Assembly (NCBI GenBank): GCA_017470525.1
Contig: JAFUYM010000036.1
Coordinates: 1-64,000 of the forward strand
From: Bacteroidaceae bacterium
Lineage (GTDB): Bacteria > Bacteroidota > Bacteroidia > Bacteroidales > Bacteroidaceae
Length of the DNA: 64,000 nucleotides
Direction: 5' to 3'
Notes under the pieces: model-generated
The model's input: the letters and a program-made list of their open reading frames with translations, nothing else
Database searches by the model: none
What the model was told of the DNA's origin: nothing
Program-made: the position numbers and the translations under genes
In this document: one piece after another, positions 1-8,310 of the stretch
How positions within the stretch are numbered: the stretch's first letter is position 1
How the letters are laid out: every line of letters starts with the position of its first letter

Positions 1-162
1 CATATTAGAGTTTTGCTTGTTTTCTTTTTGCAACACTAAGATAAGTGAAAATTCTGACATGGCAAAATCCTGGGCAACTTTTTGTTGCTCAGGAACTTAT
101 AAATAAAGTTAAATTATAGTGTTGCGGAATTAAGGTTTATATATTCCGTTAAATCGGCGTTT

Positions 163-1131
163 GTGCTGGCTCTGCTCTATGTGCCCTACACGCTGTTGCT
201 CCACAGGGAGAGTTTCTTCCGTCTCAACCGCTTCACCTTGCTTGCCATCCTGCTGCTGTCGCTGCTGTTGCCCTTATGCAACTTCCACTTCTTGGCAGAA
301 GACGGACAGCCAGTCACCCAGATGGTGCATCGGCAGGCAGAAGCCGTCGGCACACCGATTGCCCACAAGATGAAAGGCACTACGCCCGTGCCGCCTGTGG
401 TGCGTGAGAAGGCGAACCCTGCCACTGCCCAGAGTGCGCTATGGTCGTGGCACCACATTCTGTCCCTCCTCTGTGTGGTGGGCATGCTGGCAGCCTTGCT
501 GTTTCGTATAGGGCAGTTTGTCCACATGGGGATGCTGATGCGTCGCGGATGCGTATGGAAAGACAAGATAGACGGCTTCACCATCTATTGCCATGCAGGA
601 GAAGTCACCCCATGCAGTTGGATGCACAATATCATCATCAGCCATAAGGACTATTGCGATCACCGCAACGAGATTCTGCTGCATGAGCAAGGGCACATCC
701 TCCATCACCATTCAGTCGACATCCTGCTGCTTACATTGGTGCAGTTGGTGCAGTGGTGGAATCCGTTGGTGTATATGCTGGGCAATAGCATGCGCGATGT
801 GCACGAATATGAAGCCGACCACTACGTTTTGCAGCAAGGCATCAGCCTTTCCCAATACCAAAATCTGCTCATCCGCAAAGCCATCGGTATCAGCACCTTC
901 ACCTTTGCCAACAACTTCAATCACAGCCTTGTGAAGCAGCGCATCCAGATGATGCACAAGGAGGGCTCCCAGCCTTGGATGCGGATGAAAGTGCTCTATA
1001 TTCTTCCTCTGGCAATCATTGCCCTGAGTGCCTTCGCCACCCCCAGAGTAATGTCTCCTGTGGAGGATGGCATTTCCACTCTCGAATATCGCTTCATCAA
1101 CATGAAAGCAATCCAATCACTTTATCAATAA
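163..1131 (+). CDS. M56 family (BlaR1/MecR1-like) membrane metallopeptidase, N-terminus uncertain
   Basis: Membrane-bound zinc metallopeptidase of the BlaR1/MecR1 family, which normally senses a signal outside the cell and cleaves a BlaI-type repressor. Hydrophobic segments are seen at about residues 1-13, 25-40, 98-118 and near the C-terminus, and the zinc motif HEQGH lies at residues 174-178. The only usable start is a GTG at 163 with no clear ribosome site. Family-like residues (FIYSVKSAF) are encoded in frame just upstream, but the frame closes at TAA 100-102 with no ATG, GTG or TTG between. The 5' end therefore looks damaged, or uses an unusual start. The protein ends soon after the last membrane segment and lacks the long periplasmic tail common in the family. 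No BlaI gene is visible; it could lie left of the window. A lipoprotein gene follows after 30 nt. Confidence 0.75.
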   Translation: MLALLYVPYTLLLHRESFFRLNRFTLLAILLLSLLLPLCNFHFLAEDGQPVTQMVHRQAEAVGTPIAHKMKGTTPVPPVVREKANPATAQSALWSWHHILSLLCVVGMLAALLFRIGQFVHMGMLMRRGCVWKDKIDGFTIYCHAGEVTPCSWMHNIIISHKDYCDHRNEILLHEQGHILHHHSVDILLLTLVQLVQWWNPLVYMLGNSMRDVHEYEADHYVLQQGISLSQYQNLLIRKAIGISTFTFANNFNHSLVKQRIQMMHKEGSQPWMRMKVLYILPLAIIALSAFATPRVMSPVEDGISTLEYRFINMKAIQSLYQ

Positions 1132-1161
1132 CAATAACCATTTATAAAAAGAACACATTTT

Positions 1162-2529
1162 ATGAAAAGGACATACATGAAGGCAACACTCGCCTTGCTG
1201 ATTGTGGCAACAGTCACCTCGTGCTACAACCTTGCGCCTGAGAATACAGGTGCGCTCACCTCTGCCGACATCTACAGAGGGGAGGGGAACATCTTGAAGA
1301 TAGACAGTTTGGTCGATTATGTAAAGTCACTCGCGAAAGAGAAGGAGGACATTCTGAACGCCCATTCATCCACCTCAGAGAATTTCGTGACAACCACCTA
1401 CCGTTATGACGGGAAGCACTCAAAGACAGTCACCATTTCCTGCGACCTCACCCAGACGCCTGATAGCATTAAATTGACAGGTGACCATCAGAAGGATTCC
1501 GTCACCCTCTTTTGGGCAAATAACTACAAAGAGAGAGGGCTGCTGAAACAGCGAGTGTATGATGTCGTCAAGAACACCTGCTTGTTACTCGCAAATGAGG
1601 TGAAAGAGCAGAACAAAAGCCTCTGGGAGAGTCATCATGATGGTATCGACAGCGTTCGCTATTCCATCGCCCTGAGAGAGTATCCACAGGGAGACACCCT
1701 GAGCAGATGGACCAACATCTATGGCACAGAATACAACACAGCACCCGAGTTGATAACGTTTTCATTCACTCCCTTTTCTGATGCGACGTTGCTTGCAAGC
1801 AAAGGGGCGTTGGGCGTAACCAAGGGTTTTGGGAGATTCACATACACCTATACCCCCGACAGCGTTTATGACCGCACCTACGAACTGCTTGACAAAAAGG
1901 AGTTTGAGAAATTCATCAAACCCATCTTCAAGCAGAAGGGAATAGAAAGTCGTCCCTTCTATCTCAGTCATGACAAGGATTGTCCTGATGAGGTGTCTCT
2001 TTTCAGTTTTGGACAAGAAACGACTCCGATGGAGATGATTGTGATGAAAGAGATGCACCCTTACTCACCCTCTACGGGAGAGCAGTTCCCACCGTCCTTT
2101 TCAGAGACCAAGGGCACCATCTACACCATCAAGTCCGCAAAGCAGTTGGAGAGTGTGCTTCATCAGTTGGATGAACGTATCTGGCAATATATCGATGCGC
2201 ATCCACACTTATGGTACGAGTTCACCCCCGACCTGACGATTACAGATGGAAAACTTCTTGCTAAATTATCCCCGTATTTCCAGATGTCACAATGGACCCC
2301 TCTCTACGAGGATGTCTCCATCATCCTGCATCGCTACCAAGACACGTTCCATATCTTGGTGCTCAACACCACAGGCGATTTCTGGTTGCCTGCCGAATGG
2401 CCCATTGTCAAGAGTTGGGAAAATGGCAATGTCACCTACGTCAAACACCCCCAACTCACCAAGAAAGAGTTGAGGGATTACATATCAGGGACAATGCGAC
2501 ATCAGGGTAGTTATCAAGCATGGGAATAG
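1162..2529 (+). CDS. putative lipoprotein of unknown function
   Basis: A 455-residue protein with a short basic N-terminus, a hydrophobic stretch and a lipobox VTSC with the acylated cysteine at residue 21, so it is probably anchored to a membrane as a lipoprotein. The rest is hydrophilic and I recognise no domain. It starts 30 nt after the M56 peptidase and is probably co-transcribed with it, which suggests, without proving, a link to that sensor. A second ATG five codons downstream (1177) could be the true start; both keep the signal sequence. A clear hairpin terminator follows. Confidence 0.6.
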   Translation: MKRTYMKATLALLIVATVTSCYNLAPENTGALTSADIYRGEGNILKIDSLVDYVKSLAKEKEDILNAHSSTSENFVTTTYRYDGKHSKTVTISCDLTQTPDSIKLTGDHQKDSVTLFWANNYKERGLLKQRVYDVVKNTCLLLANEVKEQNKSLWESHHDGIDSVRYSIALREYPQGDTLSRWTNIYGTEYNTAPELITFSFTPFSDATLLASKGALGVTKGFGRFTYTYTPDSVYDRTYELLDKKEFEKFIKPIFKQKGIESRPFYLSHDKDCPDEVSLFSFGQETTPMEMIVMKEMHPYSPSTGEQFPPSFSETKGTIYTIKSAKQLESVLHQLDERIWQYIDAHPHLWYEFTPDLTITDGKLLAKLSPYFQMSQWTPLYEDVSIILHRYQDTFHILVLNTTGDFWLPAEWPIVKSWENGNVTYVKHPQLTKKELRDYISGTMRHQGSYQAWE

Positions 2530-2571
2530 TCGGTAAGCCTAAAAAGAAGCCAAGCACTAATAATTCTTTTA

Positions 2572-2607
2572 TTGAGCAGGGATAAAAATCTGATAATCCC
2601 TGCTCAA
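2572..2607 (+). terminator. hairpin terminator after the M56-lipoprotein pair
   Basis: A perfect 12-bp stem (TTGAGCAGGGAT at 2572-2583 with its complement at 2596-2607) encloses a 12-nt loop and is followed by a T-rich stretch. It sits 42 nt after the lipoprotein stop codon. Confidence 0.7.
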
Positions 2608-2738
2608 TTCTTTATTCCAAGACTTGGAAAGAAAAATTATTAGTGGCGGATGGAAGAATTGGCTGTGGCGAAAAGAAGAATTATCAGCAATGAATAAAAA
2701 TTTGCAAAATAATGGCATAAGGATGTCACAAAAAGGGG

Positions 2739-2746
2739 TATCTTTG
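2739..2746 (+). promoter_or_regulatory. Bacteroidetes -7 promoter box for the ECF sigma operon
   Basis: TATCTTTG matches the Bacteroidetes -7 consensus TAnnTTTG and lies 49 nt upstream of the sigma-factor start. No convincing -33 element is seen at the usual 19-21 nt spacing. Confidence 0.5.
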
Positions 2747-2795
2747 CGTCATGTAATCAGAAAGCCCTTCTGAGGAGGGCAGGAAGACCCAAGTC

Positions 2796-3284
2796 ATGAC
2801 GATAGAAACATTCAAGGAGAAGGCTCAGGCGATGCGCCCGATGCTGATGTCCACTGCCCTGCGGATTGTGGGTGACAGGACTGAAGCGGAGGACCTTGTG
2901 CAGGATGCGTTGCTGCGATTGTGGCAGTTGCGTGATGAGCCTATCCGGAATGTGGAAGCGATGGCGAAGGTGGTGGTGAGGCATCTGTGTTATGATCAGG
3001 TGAGACGACGACATGAGCAGATTCCTCTGGAGGAGGTTGACATGATGGATGCCATACCCTCTGAGGGATTGGACGATGAAGGGGAGCGGATGATGGCATT
3101 TGTCCGTCAGTTGCCCACCTTGCAGCAGACGGTGCTGAGGCTTCGGCACGAGGAGGAAATGGAGATGAAGGAGATTGCCGAACTCATCGGAGTGACAGAA
3201 GTGGCGGTGAGGCAGTCGCTGAGCAGGGCACGACGAAAGATTTTGGAACAATATGGTCAGTTAAGAATGAAAAGTGAACAATGA
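2796..3284 (+). CDS. ECF-type RNA polymerase sigma factor (sigma-70 family)
   Basis: A 162-residue protein of typical ECF sigma length. Region 2 is visible early (ALRIVGDRTEAEDLVQDALLR, about residues 21-41, with the usual DAEDLVQ-type motif), followed by region 4 with a helix-turn-helix (EEMEMKEIAELIGVTEVAVRQ then SLSRARRK, about residues 124-152). It directs RNA polymerase to a specific regulon in response to its anti-sigma partner. The stop overlaps the start of the next gene by 4 nt (ATGA), so the pair is translationally coupled. The likely regulon includes its own operon, but no operator was identified. Confidence 0.9.
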   Translation: MTIETFKEKAQAMRPMLMSTALRIVGDRTEAEDLVQDALLRLWQLRDEPIRNVEAMAKVVVRHLCYDQVRRRHEQIPLEEVDMMDAIPSEGLDDEGERMMAFVRQLPTLQQTVLRLRHEEEMEMKEIAELIGVTEVAVRQSLSRARRKILEQYGQLRMKSEQ

Positions 3285-4249
3285 TGCAAGAAGATATACA
3301 TACGTTGATGGTGCGTTTCCTCGATGGGGAGACAACCTTGGAGGAGGAGAGGAGGCTCTACGCTTTCTTCCAGAGGGAGGATGTGCCTGAGGACTTGAAG
3401 GACTATCAGGAAATGTTCAGAGGATTTGCATCTATTGCCCCCAAGCAGGATTGCCAGAAACGAGAGGCGAAGCGGATTCCTCTTTGGATTCGAGTGGCAA
3501 GCATTGCTGCTGCATGTCTTTTGGCTGTTTCGCTGATTGGCTACACATTATATAATAATCACACAGCAATACCGCAGGAGAATAGGCTGAAGGTTCAGAA
3601 GCCCAATCCTCAACCCCGGGAAGAACCGAAGATGGTAGCAGAGGTGAAGGAAGAAGTGAAAGCGGAGGCGAAGATAATAGCGGAGGGGAAGAAAGAGGTT
3701 GGAAAGAAAGTGGAGGTGAAAGCGGAAGAGGAAGTGACGGCTGAAAAGAATGTGGAAAAAACCAAGGTGGTGGAAGCAGAGGAGAAAGTGATGCCCACAG
3801 CCATCTATGCCTCTAACGAGACGACGGATTCCACCTATCAAGCCCCCAGTCGAATGGATGAGTTCATCGCCAAGTTCGCCAGTTACAACGAGGTGAAGCC
3901 AGTGGCGCAGAGTTGCTTGCAGGCAAAAGACACCACCGTGGTGATTGCCGCCTATGTGTTTCCTGACACGAAGGAACTGAATGTCTTCGGACGTCTGTTG
4001 CAAGCGGCTTGCTGGTACGATGACTCCACGCCTGGCTACCATCTCAACTTCTCCCATCTGCAGTTCTTCTTCGAACTGAAGGATGAGCGGAAAGGACTGA
4101 AATATCTGTGGATAGCCGACCGCATCGATGGCAAGATTCTGCTCTACAGCACTCATTCGCCCATCGGCACCGCCGTCTCGTCGGAATGCTACCAGGGACT
4201 TCGCGACGAACTGATGCACGTCAATAGCAAAGCAACACATCAACTCTAA
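3281..4249 (+). CDS. putative transmembrane anti-sigma factor with Lys/Glu-rich linker
   Basis: Called an anti-sigma factor mainly from context: it overlaps the ECF sigma gene by 4 nt. The 322-residue protein has an N-terminal cytoplasmic part (about 1-65) with the charged helical look of anti-sigma domains, one transmembrane helix (about 67-91), a strongly Lys/Glu/Val-rich low-complexity linker (about 104-172) and an extracytoplasmic C-terminal domain (about 185-322). The linker resembles the periplasm-spanning stalks of TonB-like proteins. No zinc-binding HXXXCXXC motif is present. The C-terminal domain is not recognised and would be the sensing part. Thirteen nt separate it from the secreted protein that follows. 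Confidence 0.65.
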   Translation: MMQEDIHTLMVRFLDGETTLEEERRLYAFFQREDVPEDLKDYQEMFRGFASIAPKQDCQKREAKRIPLWIRVASIAAACLLAVSLIGYTLYNNHTAIPQENRLKVQKPNPQPREEPKMVAEVKEEVKAEAKIIAEGKKEVGKKVEVKAEEEVTAEKNVEKTKVVEAEEKVMPTAIYASNETTDSTYQAPSRMDEFIAKFASYNEVKPVAQSCLQAKDTTVVIAAYVFPDTKELNVFGRLLQAACWYDDSTPGYHLNFSHLQFFFELKDERKGLKYLWIADRIDGKILLYSTHSPIGTAVSSECYQGLRDELMHVNSKATHQL

Positions 4250-4262
4250 ATCATAAACCATC

Positions 4263-5495
4263 ATGAGAACTTACAGATTCATCATCATGAGCCTCTTGGC
4301 TCTCACATGTGCCACCATGCAGGCACAGGACACCTTGGAATATTGCTCCGTGCCGGAAGTGGATGTCAACCCCGCTTTCTACGAGGCACTCGAAAAGGCG
4401 CAGAAAAAGGGTATCGACATCTTGGCAGTAAGTCCAGGCATCTGGACCTCGACCCCAAAAGCCACAGTCGATCCGAAGACCAAAAAGGAAGTCGTCGTAT
4501 GGGAGGATACGGAAAACAACTCATGGCATGAAGACATGGGCATGATTGACAATGTTCCAGTTGTTGATGACGTCAACGCACTTTTCCCCGACCTAGTTGA
4601 CCTCCAGTTTGCTTTCGACGGCTCCTTCATGCCGATGCTTTGGCAACTGAATGATGAGGGCGGAGAGACCGTGCTCCATTGCTACTTCCTCATGCCTGCC
4701 GACATGGTGAAGAACCTCTGGCTATGCAGCGACGAGTGCGTCATCCTCGACAAGGAAACAGGCATCATCTACCAGTCGCGCCGCACGGTGCCCGATTGTT
4801 ATGGCAAGATATTCAGCGTGAAAGGCAAGAAGGGAACCTTCCTCGACTTCCAGATATTCTTTCCCCAATTGCCAGAGACCGCCAAGGAAATCTGCATCTA
4901 TGGCGTGCCCAACTGGTTCATGCGAGGCTTCGACGTGACCATCAACAGAATCTGGAAGAGACATCGTGCATTGGAATTCCGCTTCGATGACGAGCCACAG
5001 TTCCAAAAGCCCCACCTCGTTAGCGAAGCCAAGAACTATGACAAGGACAACCATCAGTCGTGGGCTGTTTACGATGCCCCGCACCTCATTAAACCCACCG
5101 AAGATGGGGCGATGGCAATCTGGCTCACACCCGATGCCACCTATCTGGCAAGAGCATACGAAATGAACTGGAACAGGGAATACTTCGGCATCAATCAGGG
5201 TAACATGCTCATCGATGGGTCGGGACATCAGTATAAACTGAAAGAAGTGTTGGGTTATCCCACTGGTCCCATCTTCTGGGTGGAAGGCAGTTCTGGCGAC
5301 TACTTCACCATCGTGCAGGTGTTCGAACCCTTGCCGCTGAATCTCGACGAAATCACCTACATTGAGCCAGAGGGAGAGCCCTTCGCCATGTGGGGTGCCA
5401 GTTGGAAGGGAGAAGTCTTGCCCAACCTCCGCATTTCGACCCTCCATGCCAACCAGAAACTCTTTGAGTATCACGAAAGGGTGAAAGTGAAATGA
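4263..5495 (+). CDS. secreted protein of unknown function
   Basis: A 410-residue protein with a clear type I signal peptide (MRTYRFIIMSLLALTC..., probable cleavage after MQA at residue 21). The mature part is rich in aromatic residues and predicted strands, with Trp-containing segments towards the C-terminus; I recognise no family. It lies 13 nt behind the putative anti-sigma factor and is probably the third gene of that operon. An extracytoplasmic partner or effector of the sigma/anti-sigma switch is a reasonable guess only. Confidence 0.6.
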   Translation: MRTYRFIIMSLLALTCATMQAQDTLEYCSVPEVDVNPAFYEALEKAQKKGIDILAVSPGIWTSTPKATVDPKTKKEVVVWEDTENNSWHEDMGMIDNVPVVDDVNALFPDLVDLQFAFDGSFMPMLWQLNDEGGETVLHCYFLMPADMVKNLWLCSDECVILDKETGIIYQSRRTVPDCYGKIFSVKGKKGTFLDFQIFFPQLPETAKEICIYGVPNWFMRGFDVTINRIWKRHRALEFRFDDEPQFQKPHLVSEAKNYDKDNHQSWAVYDAPHLIKPTEDGAMAIWLTPDATYLARAYEMNWNREYFGINQGNMLIDGSGHQYKLKEVLGYPTGPIFWVEGSSGDYFTIVQVFEPLPLNLDEITYIEPEGEPFAMWGASWKGEVLPNLRISTLHANQKLFEYHERVKVK

Positions 5496-5496
5496 T

Positions 5497-5555
5497 TCGA
5501 TAGAATACGATTAGAAATTGATAGAATACGATTAGAAATTTTTAGAATAGACATG
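5497..5555. repeat. short direct duplication in the 3' flank
   Basis: A 21-bp unit beginning GATAGAATACGATTAG occurs twice in tandem, with a partial third copy (TTAGAATAG). It lies just after the secreted-protein stop codon and looks like a local slippage duplication. Confidence 0.6.
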
Positions 5556-5565
5556 ATGCATCAAA

Positions 5566-5593
5566 CTGCACGGGGTTGTGAAACTCCGTGCAG
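5566..5593. terminator. hairpin between convergent operons
   Basis: A 12-bp stem with one G-T pair (CTGCACGGGGTT at 5566-5577 with AACTCCGTGCAG at 5582-5593), a 4-nt loop and a T-rich 3' side. It lies between the sigma operon (+) and the TPR gene (-) and probably ends transcription from the left. Confidence 0.65.
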
Positions 5594-5640
5594 CACTCTG
5601 TTTTCACTTTCACAGGGAATTTGTCATGCTGACAGAACGT

Positions 5641-7251
5641 CTAATATAAATATTTCTTCTTGGTATTCTGATTTCTCTTAATGATGTTATATGCCTGATA
5701 GATGCCTAACTCTCCGGCTTTGGAGAGGTCGGGGATGGCAAGGGCGGATTCGTCGAGCAGGAGATGGAGAATGCCACGGTTGAAATAGGCCTCGGCAAAG
5801 GTGTTGTTCATCTCGATGACCTTGGTGAAGCCTGTGATGGCATCGTTGATGTTGCCTGCCTGGGCTTGCTGATAGGCTTGCTCGAAGGTGTTGATGAGGT
5901 CGGTCTGTCCTGCTGTCTTATAGATGTTGCTGGTATTGGGGTTGAGTTGCATGAGTTTGGCTTCCTGTTGGCGATTCTGCACCTTACCCCGATATTCGCT
6001 TTCATAGACAGTCTCTGGTTCTTCGGTGTCTTCTTCGACGAGTTTCTGGTAATCGTCAAGGTTGACTTGTGATTTCTTGCGGGTCTTGTTGCTCTGACGG
6101 GAAGTTGGGGTAGAGTAGCCATAGCGATGGGCGATTTGCTCTTTGAGCACATGTTCTTCGTCACGATTGGCTCCTGCTATATCACCCATTTTGCGGCGAA
6201 CAACGGCACGGCGTTCATAGCCATAAAGGAACTTGGGAAACTCATTGATGACAGTGGTATAGTCACGAATGGCACCCCGATAGTCACCGATGTTTTCAAG
6301 CAGGGTGGCACGGTTGAAGGTTGCCATCATGTCGTCGGGGTCGATGGAGAGGATGAAGTCAAAGTCTTCGATGGCAAGGTTATCTTCGCCCACATTGGCA
6401 CGGAGCAGTCCTCGGTTGTAGTGCCCAACGAAGTTGTTGGGCTCGAGGTCGATGGCACGGTCGTAGTCAGCCATCGCATCGCGATATTTGTCGATGTGAT
6501 AGTAGCACAAAGCACGATTGATGAGGTTGCCGGCACTCTTGGCGTTAAGGCGGAGTGCTTCAGTGAAGTGGTCAATGGCTTCGCTGTATTGTTCATGGCT
6601 CATCAGAATGTTTGCCTTGACAGTGAGGGCATTGACGTTGTACTTATCCACTTCGAGAGCCTTGTCAATAATGGCTTCGGCTGCTGTGGTGTCTTTCTTC
6701 TGCAAACTGATTTGTGCCTTGATATTATAGCCATTGGCATATTTAGGCCATTTCTTGATGACAATATTGGTGATGCTGTCGGCTTGGTCGAGGCTATCAA
6801 CTTCTGCATAACAAAGGGCGAGATTGTGCCAAAGGGAACGGTTTTCTGGCGACATTTCAGTGGCAGTCCGATAGTCTTCGATGGCTTCAGGGAACTGGTT
6901 GAGATTGATGTGGGCGAGTCCTCGCAGTTCGTAACTGTTAGGGAAGTAGGGGTTGCGGTGGATGGCTTGGGTGCAATCGAGGATGGCACCCGAATAGTCT
7001 TCAAGGTAGAATTTTGCCACACCACGGAAGAAGTAGGGTTCGTAGAGGTGCGGCTTGTAGTTGATGACGATGTTGAAATAACTGATGGAGAGTACGTAGT
7101 CGTCATAGGCAAGAGCATTGCGGGCAATGTTCATCATGCGGTCGGTGTTGATTTGGGCATAAGAAAAGCCCCCTCCCCCCCAAAAAAGGGGTAGGGCTAA
7201 CGCAATGGCACGGAACGCAACGGATGCTATGAAACGACGGAACCTGTTCAT
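5641..7251 (-). CDS. exported tetratricopeptide-repeat protein
   Basis: A 536-residue protein with a signal peptide (probable cleavage after SYA, residue 32) followed by about ten TPR motifs, recognisable by repeats such as NRALCYYHIDKYRDAMADYD and NRGLLRANVGEDNLAIEDFD. A less regular linker covers about residues 370-440, and one further TPR pair closes the C-terminus (INDAITGFTKVIEMN). TPR arrays form scaffolds for protein binding; this one probably acts in the periplasm. It is the last gene of a minus-strand set, 31 nt behind def. The signal-peptide region contains a 7-nt homopolymer tract coding for glycines. Confidence 0.8.
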   Translation of the reverse strand: MNRFRRFIASVAFRAIALALPLFWGGGGFSYAQINTDRMMNIARNALAYDDYVLSISYFNIVINYKPHLYEPYFFRGVAKFYLEDYSGAILDCTQAIHRNPYFPNSYELRGLAHINLNQFPEAIEDYRTATEMSPENRSLWHNLALCYAEVDSLDQADSITNIVIKKWPKYANGYNIKAQISLQKKDTTAAEAIIDKALEVDKYNVNALTVKANILMSHEQYSEAIDHFTEALRLNAKSAGNLINRALCYYHIDKYRDAMADYDRAIDLEPNNFVGHYNRGLLRANVGEDNLAIEDFDFILSIDPDDMMATFNRATLLENIGDYRGAIRDYTTVINEFPKFLYGYERRAVVRRKMGDIAGANRDEEHVLKEQIAHRYGYSTPTSRQSNKTRKKSQVNLDDYQKLVEEDTEEPETVYESEYRGKVQNRQQEAKLMQLNPNTSNIYKTAGQTDLINTFEQAYQQAQAGNINDAITGFTKVIEMNNTFAEAYFNRGILHLLLDESALAIPDLSKAGELGIYQAYNIIKRNQNTKKKYLY

Positions 7252-7282
7252 TTATCAAATTTCAACTATCAATTGTCAACGT

Positions 7283-7843
7283 TCACCCTCTGTTTGGCTT
7301 ACACTTGTAGTGGGCAGAGAATTTTCCTTTTGCCATGGCAAGAAGTTTGGATTTTATCATCTGCTTACGGAAGGGGGTAAGGCGGTCAACGAAGAGTTTA
7401 CCATCAAGGTGGTCGTATTCATGTTGGAATACACGCGCCTCGAAACCTTCGAGCCAACGTTCCTGTTCTTCGCCATTCTCGTCAATATAGTTGACAAGCA
7501 CTTTGGCTGGACGCTTGACACTCTCGTTGATGCCTGGAATAGAGAGGCAACCTTCTGACATGGTAGTGGTTTCATCGCTCTCTTCGATGATTTCGGGATT
7601 GATGAAGGTGTGGAAATAGCCTTTGTATTGTGGCTCATCTTCAGAGATGGCATCGAGGTCGATGATGAACATACGGATGGGCAGCCCCACCTGGGGAGCA
7701 GCAAGTCCTACACCTTCGGAACGGCGAAGGGTCTCGAACATGTTGTCAATTAACTCCTTGAGGTTAGGATAGGACTCAAAATCTATTTCCTCGGCAGTCT
7801 TGCGAAGCACTGGCTGACCGAAAATGTACATGGGAAGTATCAT
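7283..7843 (-). CDS. def: peptide deformylase
   Basis: Removes the formyl group from the N-terminal methionine of new proteins in the cytoplasm. All three conserved motifs are present: GVGLAAPQVG (motif I), EGCLSIPG (motif II, with the metal-binding Cys) and QHEYDHLDG (motif III, HEXXD metal ligands and catalytic Glu). The length of 186 residues is normal for the family. It lies between ruvX and the TPR gene with gaps of about 30 nt, consistent with one transcript. Confidence 0.95.
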   Translation of the reverse strand: MILPMYIFGQPVLRKTAEEIDFESYPNLKELIDNMFETLRRSEGVGLAAPQVGLPIRMFIIDLDAISEDEPQYKGYFHTFINPEIIEESDETTTMSEGCLSIPGINESVKRPAKVLVNYIDENGEEQERWLEGFEARVFQHEYDHLDGKLFVDRLTPFRKQMIKSKLLAMAKGKFSAHYKCKPNRG

Positions 7844-7872
7844 AATTCTATTTACTATTGATCATTTACAAT

Positions 7873-8292
7873 TTACCATTTGTTTTTACTTTGGAGATAG
7901 TCTTCCAGGATGATGGTGGCACTGATTTTATCGACCAAAGCCTTGTTTTGTCTCGCTTTCTTGCTGATGCCGCTTTGCAACATGGCTTGGTGTGCCAGTA
8001 CGGAGGTGAAGCGTTCATCGTAGTAGATGATTTCTTTGTCGGGAAAGAGTTTTTTCAATCGATTAAAGAAGGGCTCGATACGTTTCATGTTCTCGCTGTT
8101 CTCGCCGTTCATCTGGGTGGGTTTGCCTACAACGATAGTTGAAACTTCTTCTTTTGCCACGTAATCGGCAATGAATTTCTCCAACTCTTTGGTTTCGACA
8201 GTAGTCAATCCGTTGGCAATCATTTGCAGATTGTCAGTCACGGCTAATCCTGTGCGTTTCTGTCCGTAATCTATGGCGAGTACTCTTGACAT
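7873..8292 (-). CDS. ruvX: RuvX/YqgF family pre-16S rRNA nuclease or Holliday junction resolvase
   Basis: An RNase H-fold nuclease acting in 16S rRNA 5' end processing; it has also been described as a Holliday junction resolvase. The N-terminal motif LAIDYGQKRTGLAV carries the first catalytic aspartate; the internal strand IVVGKP and the C-terminal DKISATIILEDYL complete the family pattern. The 139-residue length is typical. It starts 18 nt after the lptD stop and is followed by def, so it sits inside a housekeeping operon. Confidence 0.92.
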   Translation of the reverse strand: MSRVLAIDYGQKRTGLAVTDNLQMIANGLTTVETKELEKFIADYVAKEEVSTIVVGKPTQMNGENSENMKRIEPFFNRLKKLFPDKEIIYYDERFTSVLAHQAMLQSGISKKARQNKALVDKISATIILEDYLQSKNKW

Positions 8293-8310
8293 CGGGCTAT
8301 TTACGATTTT

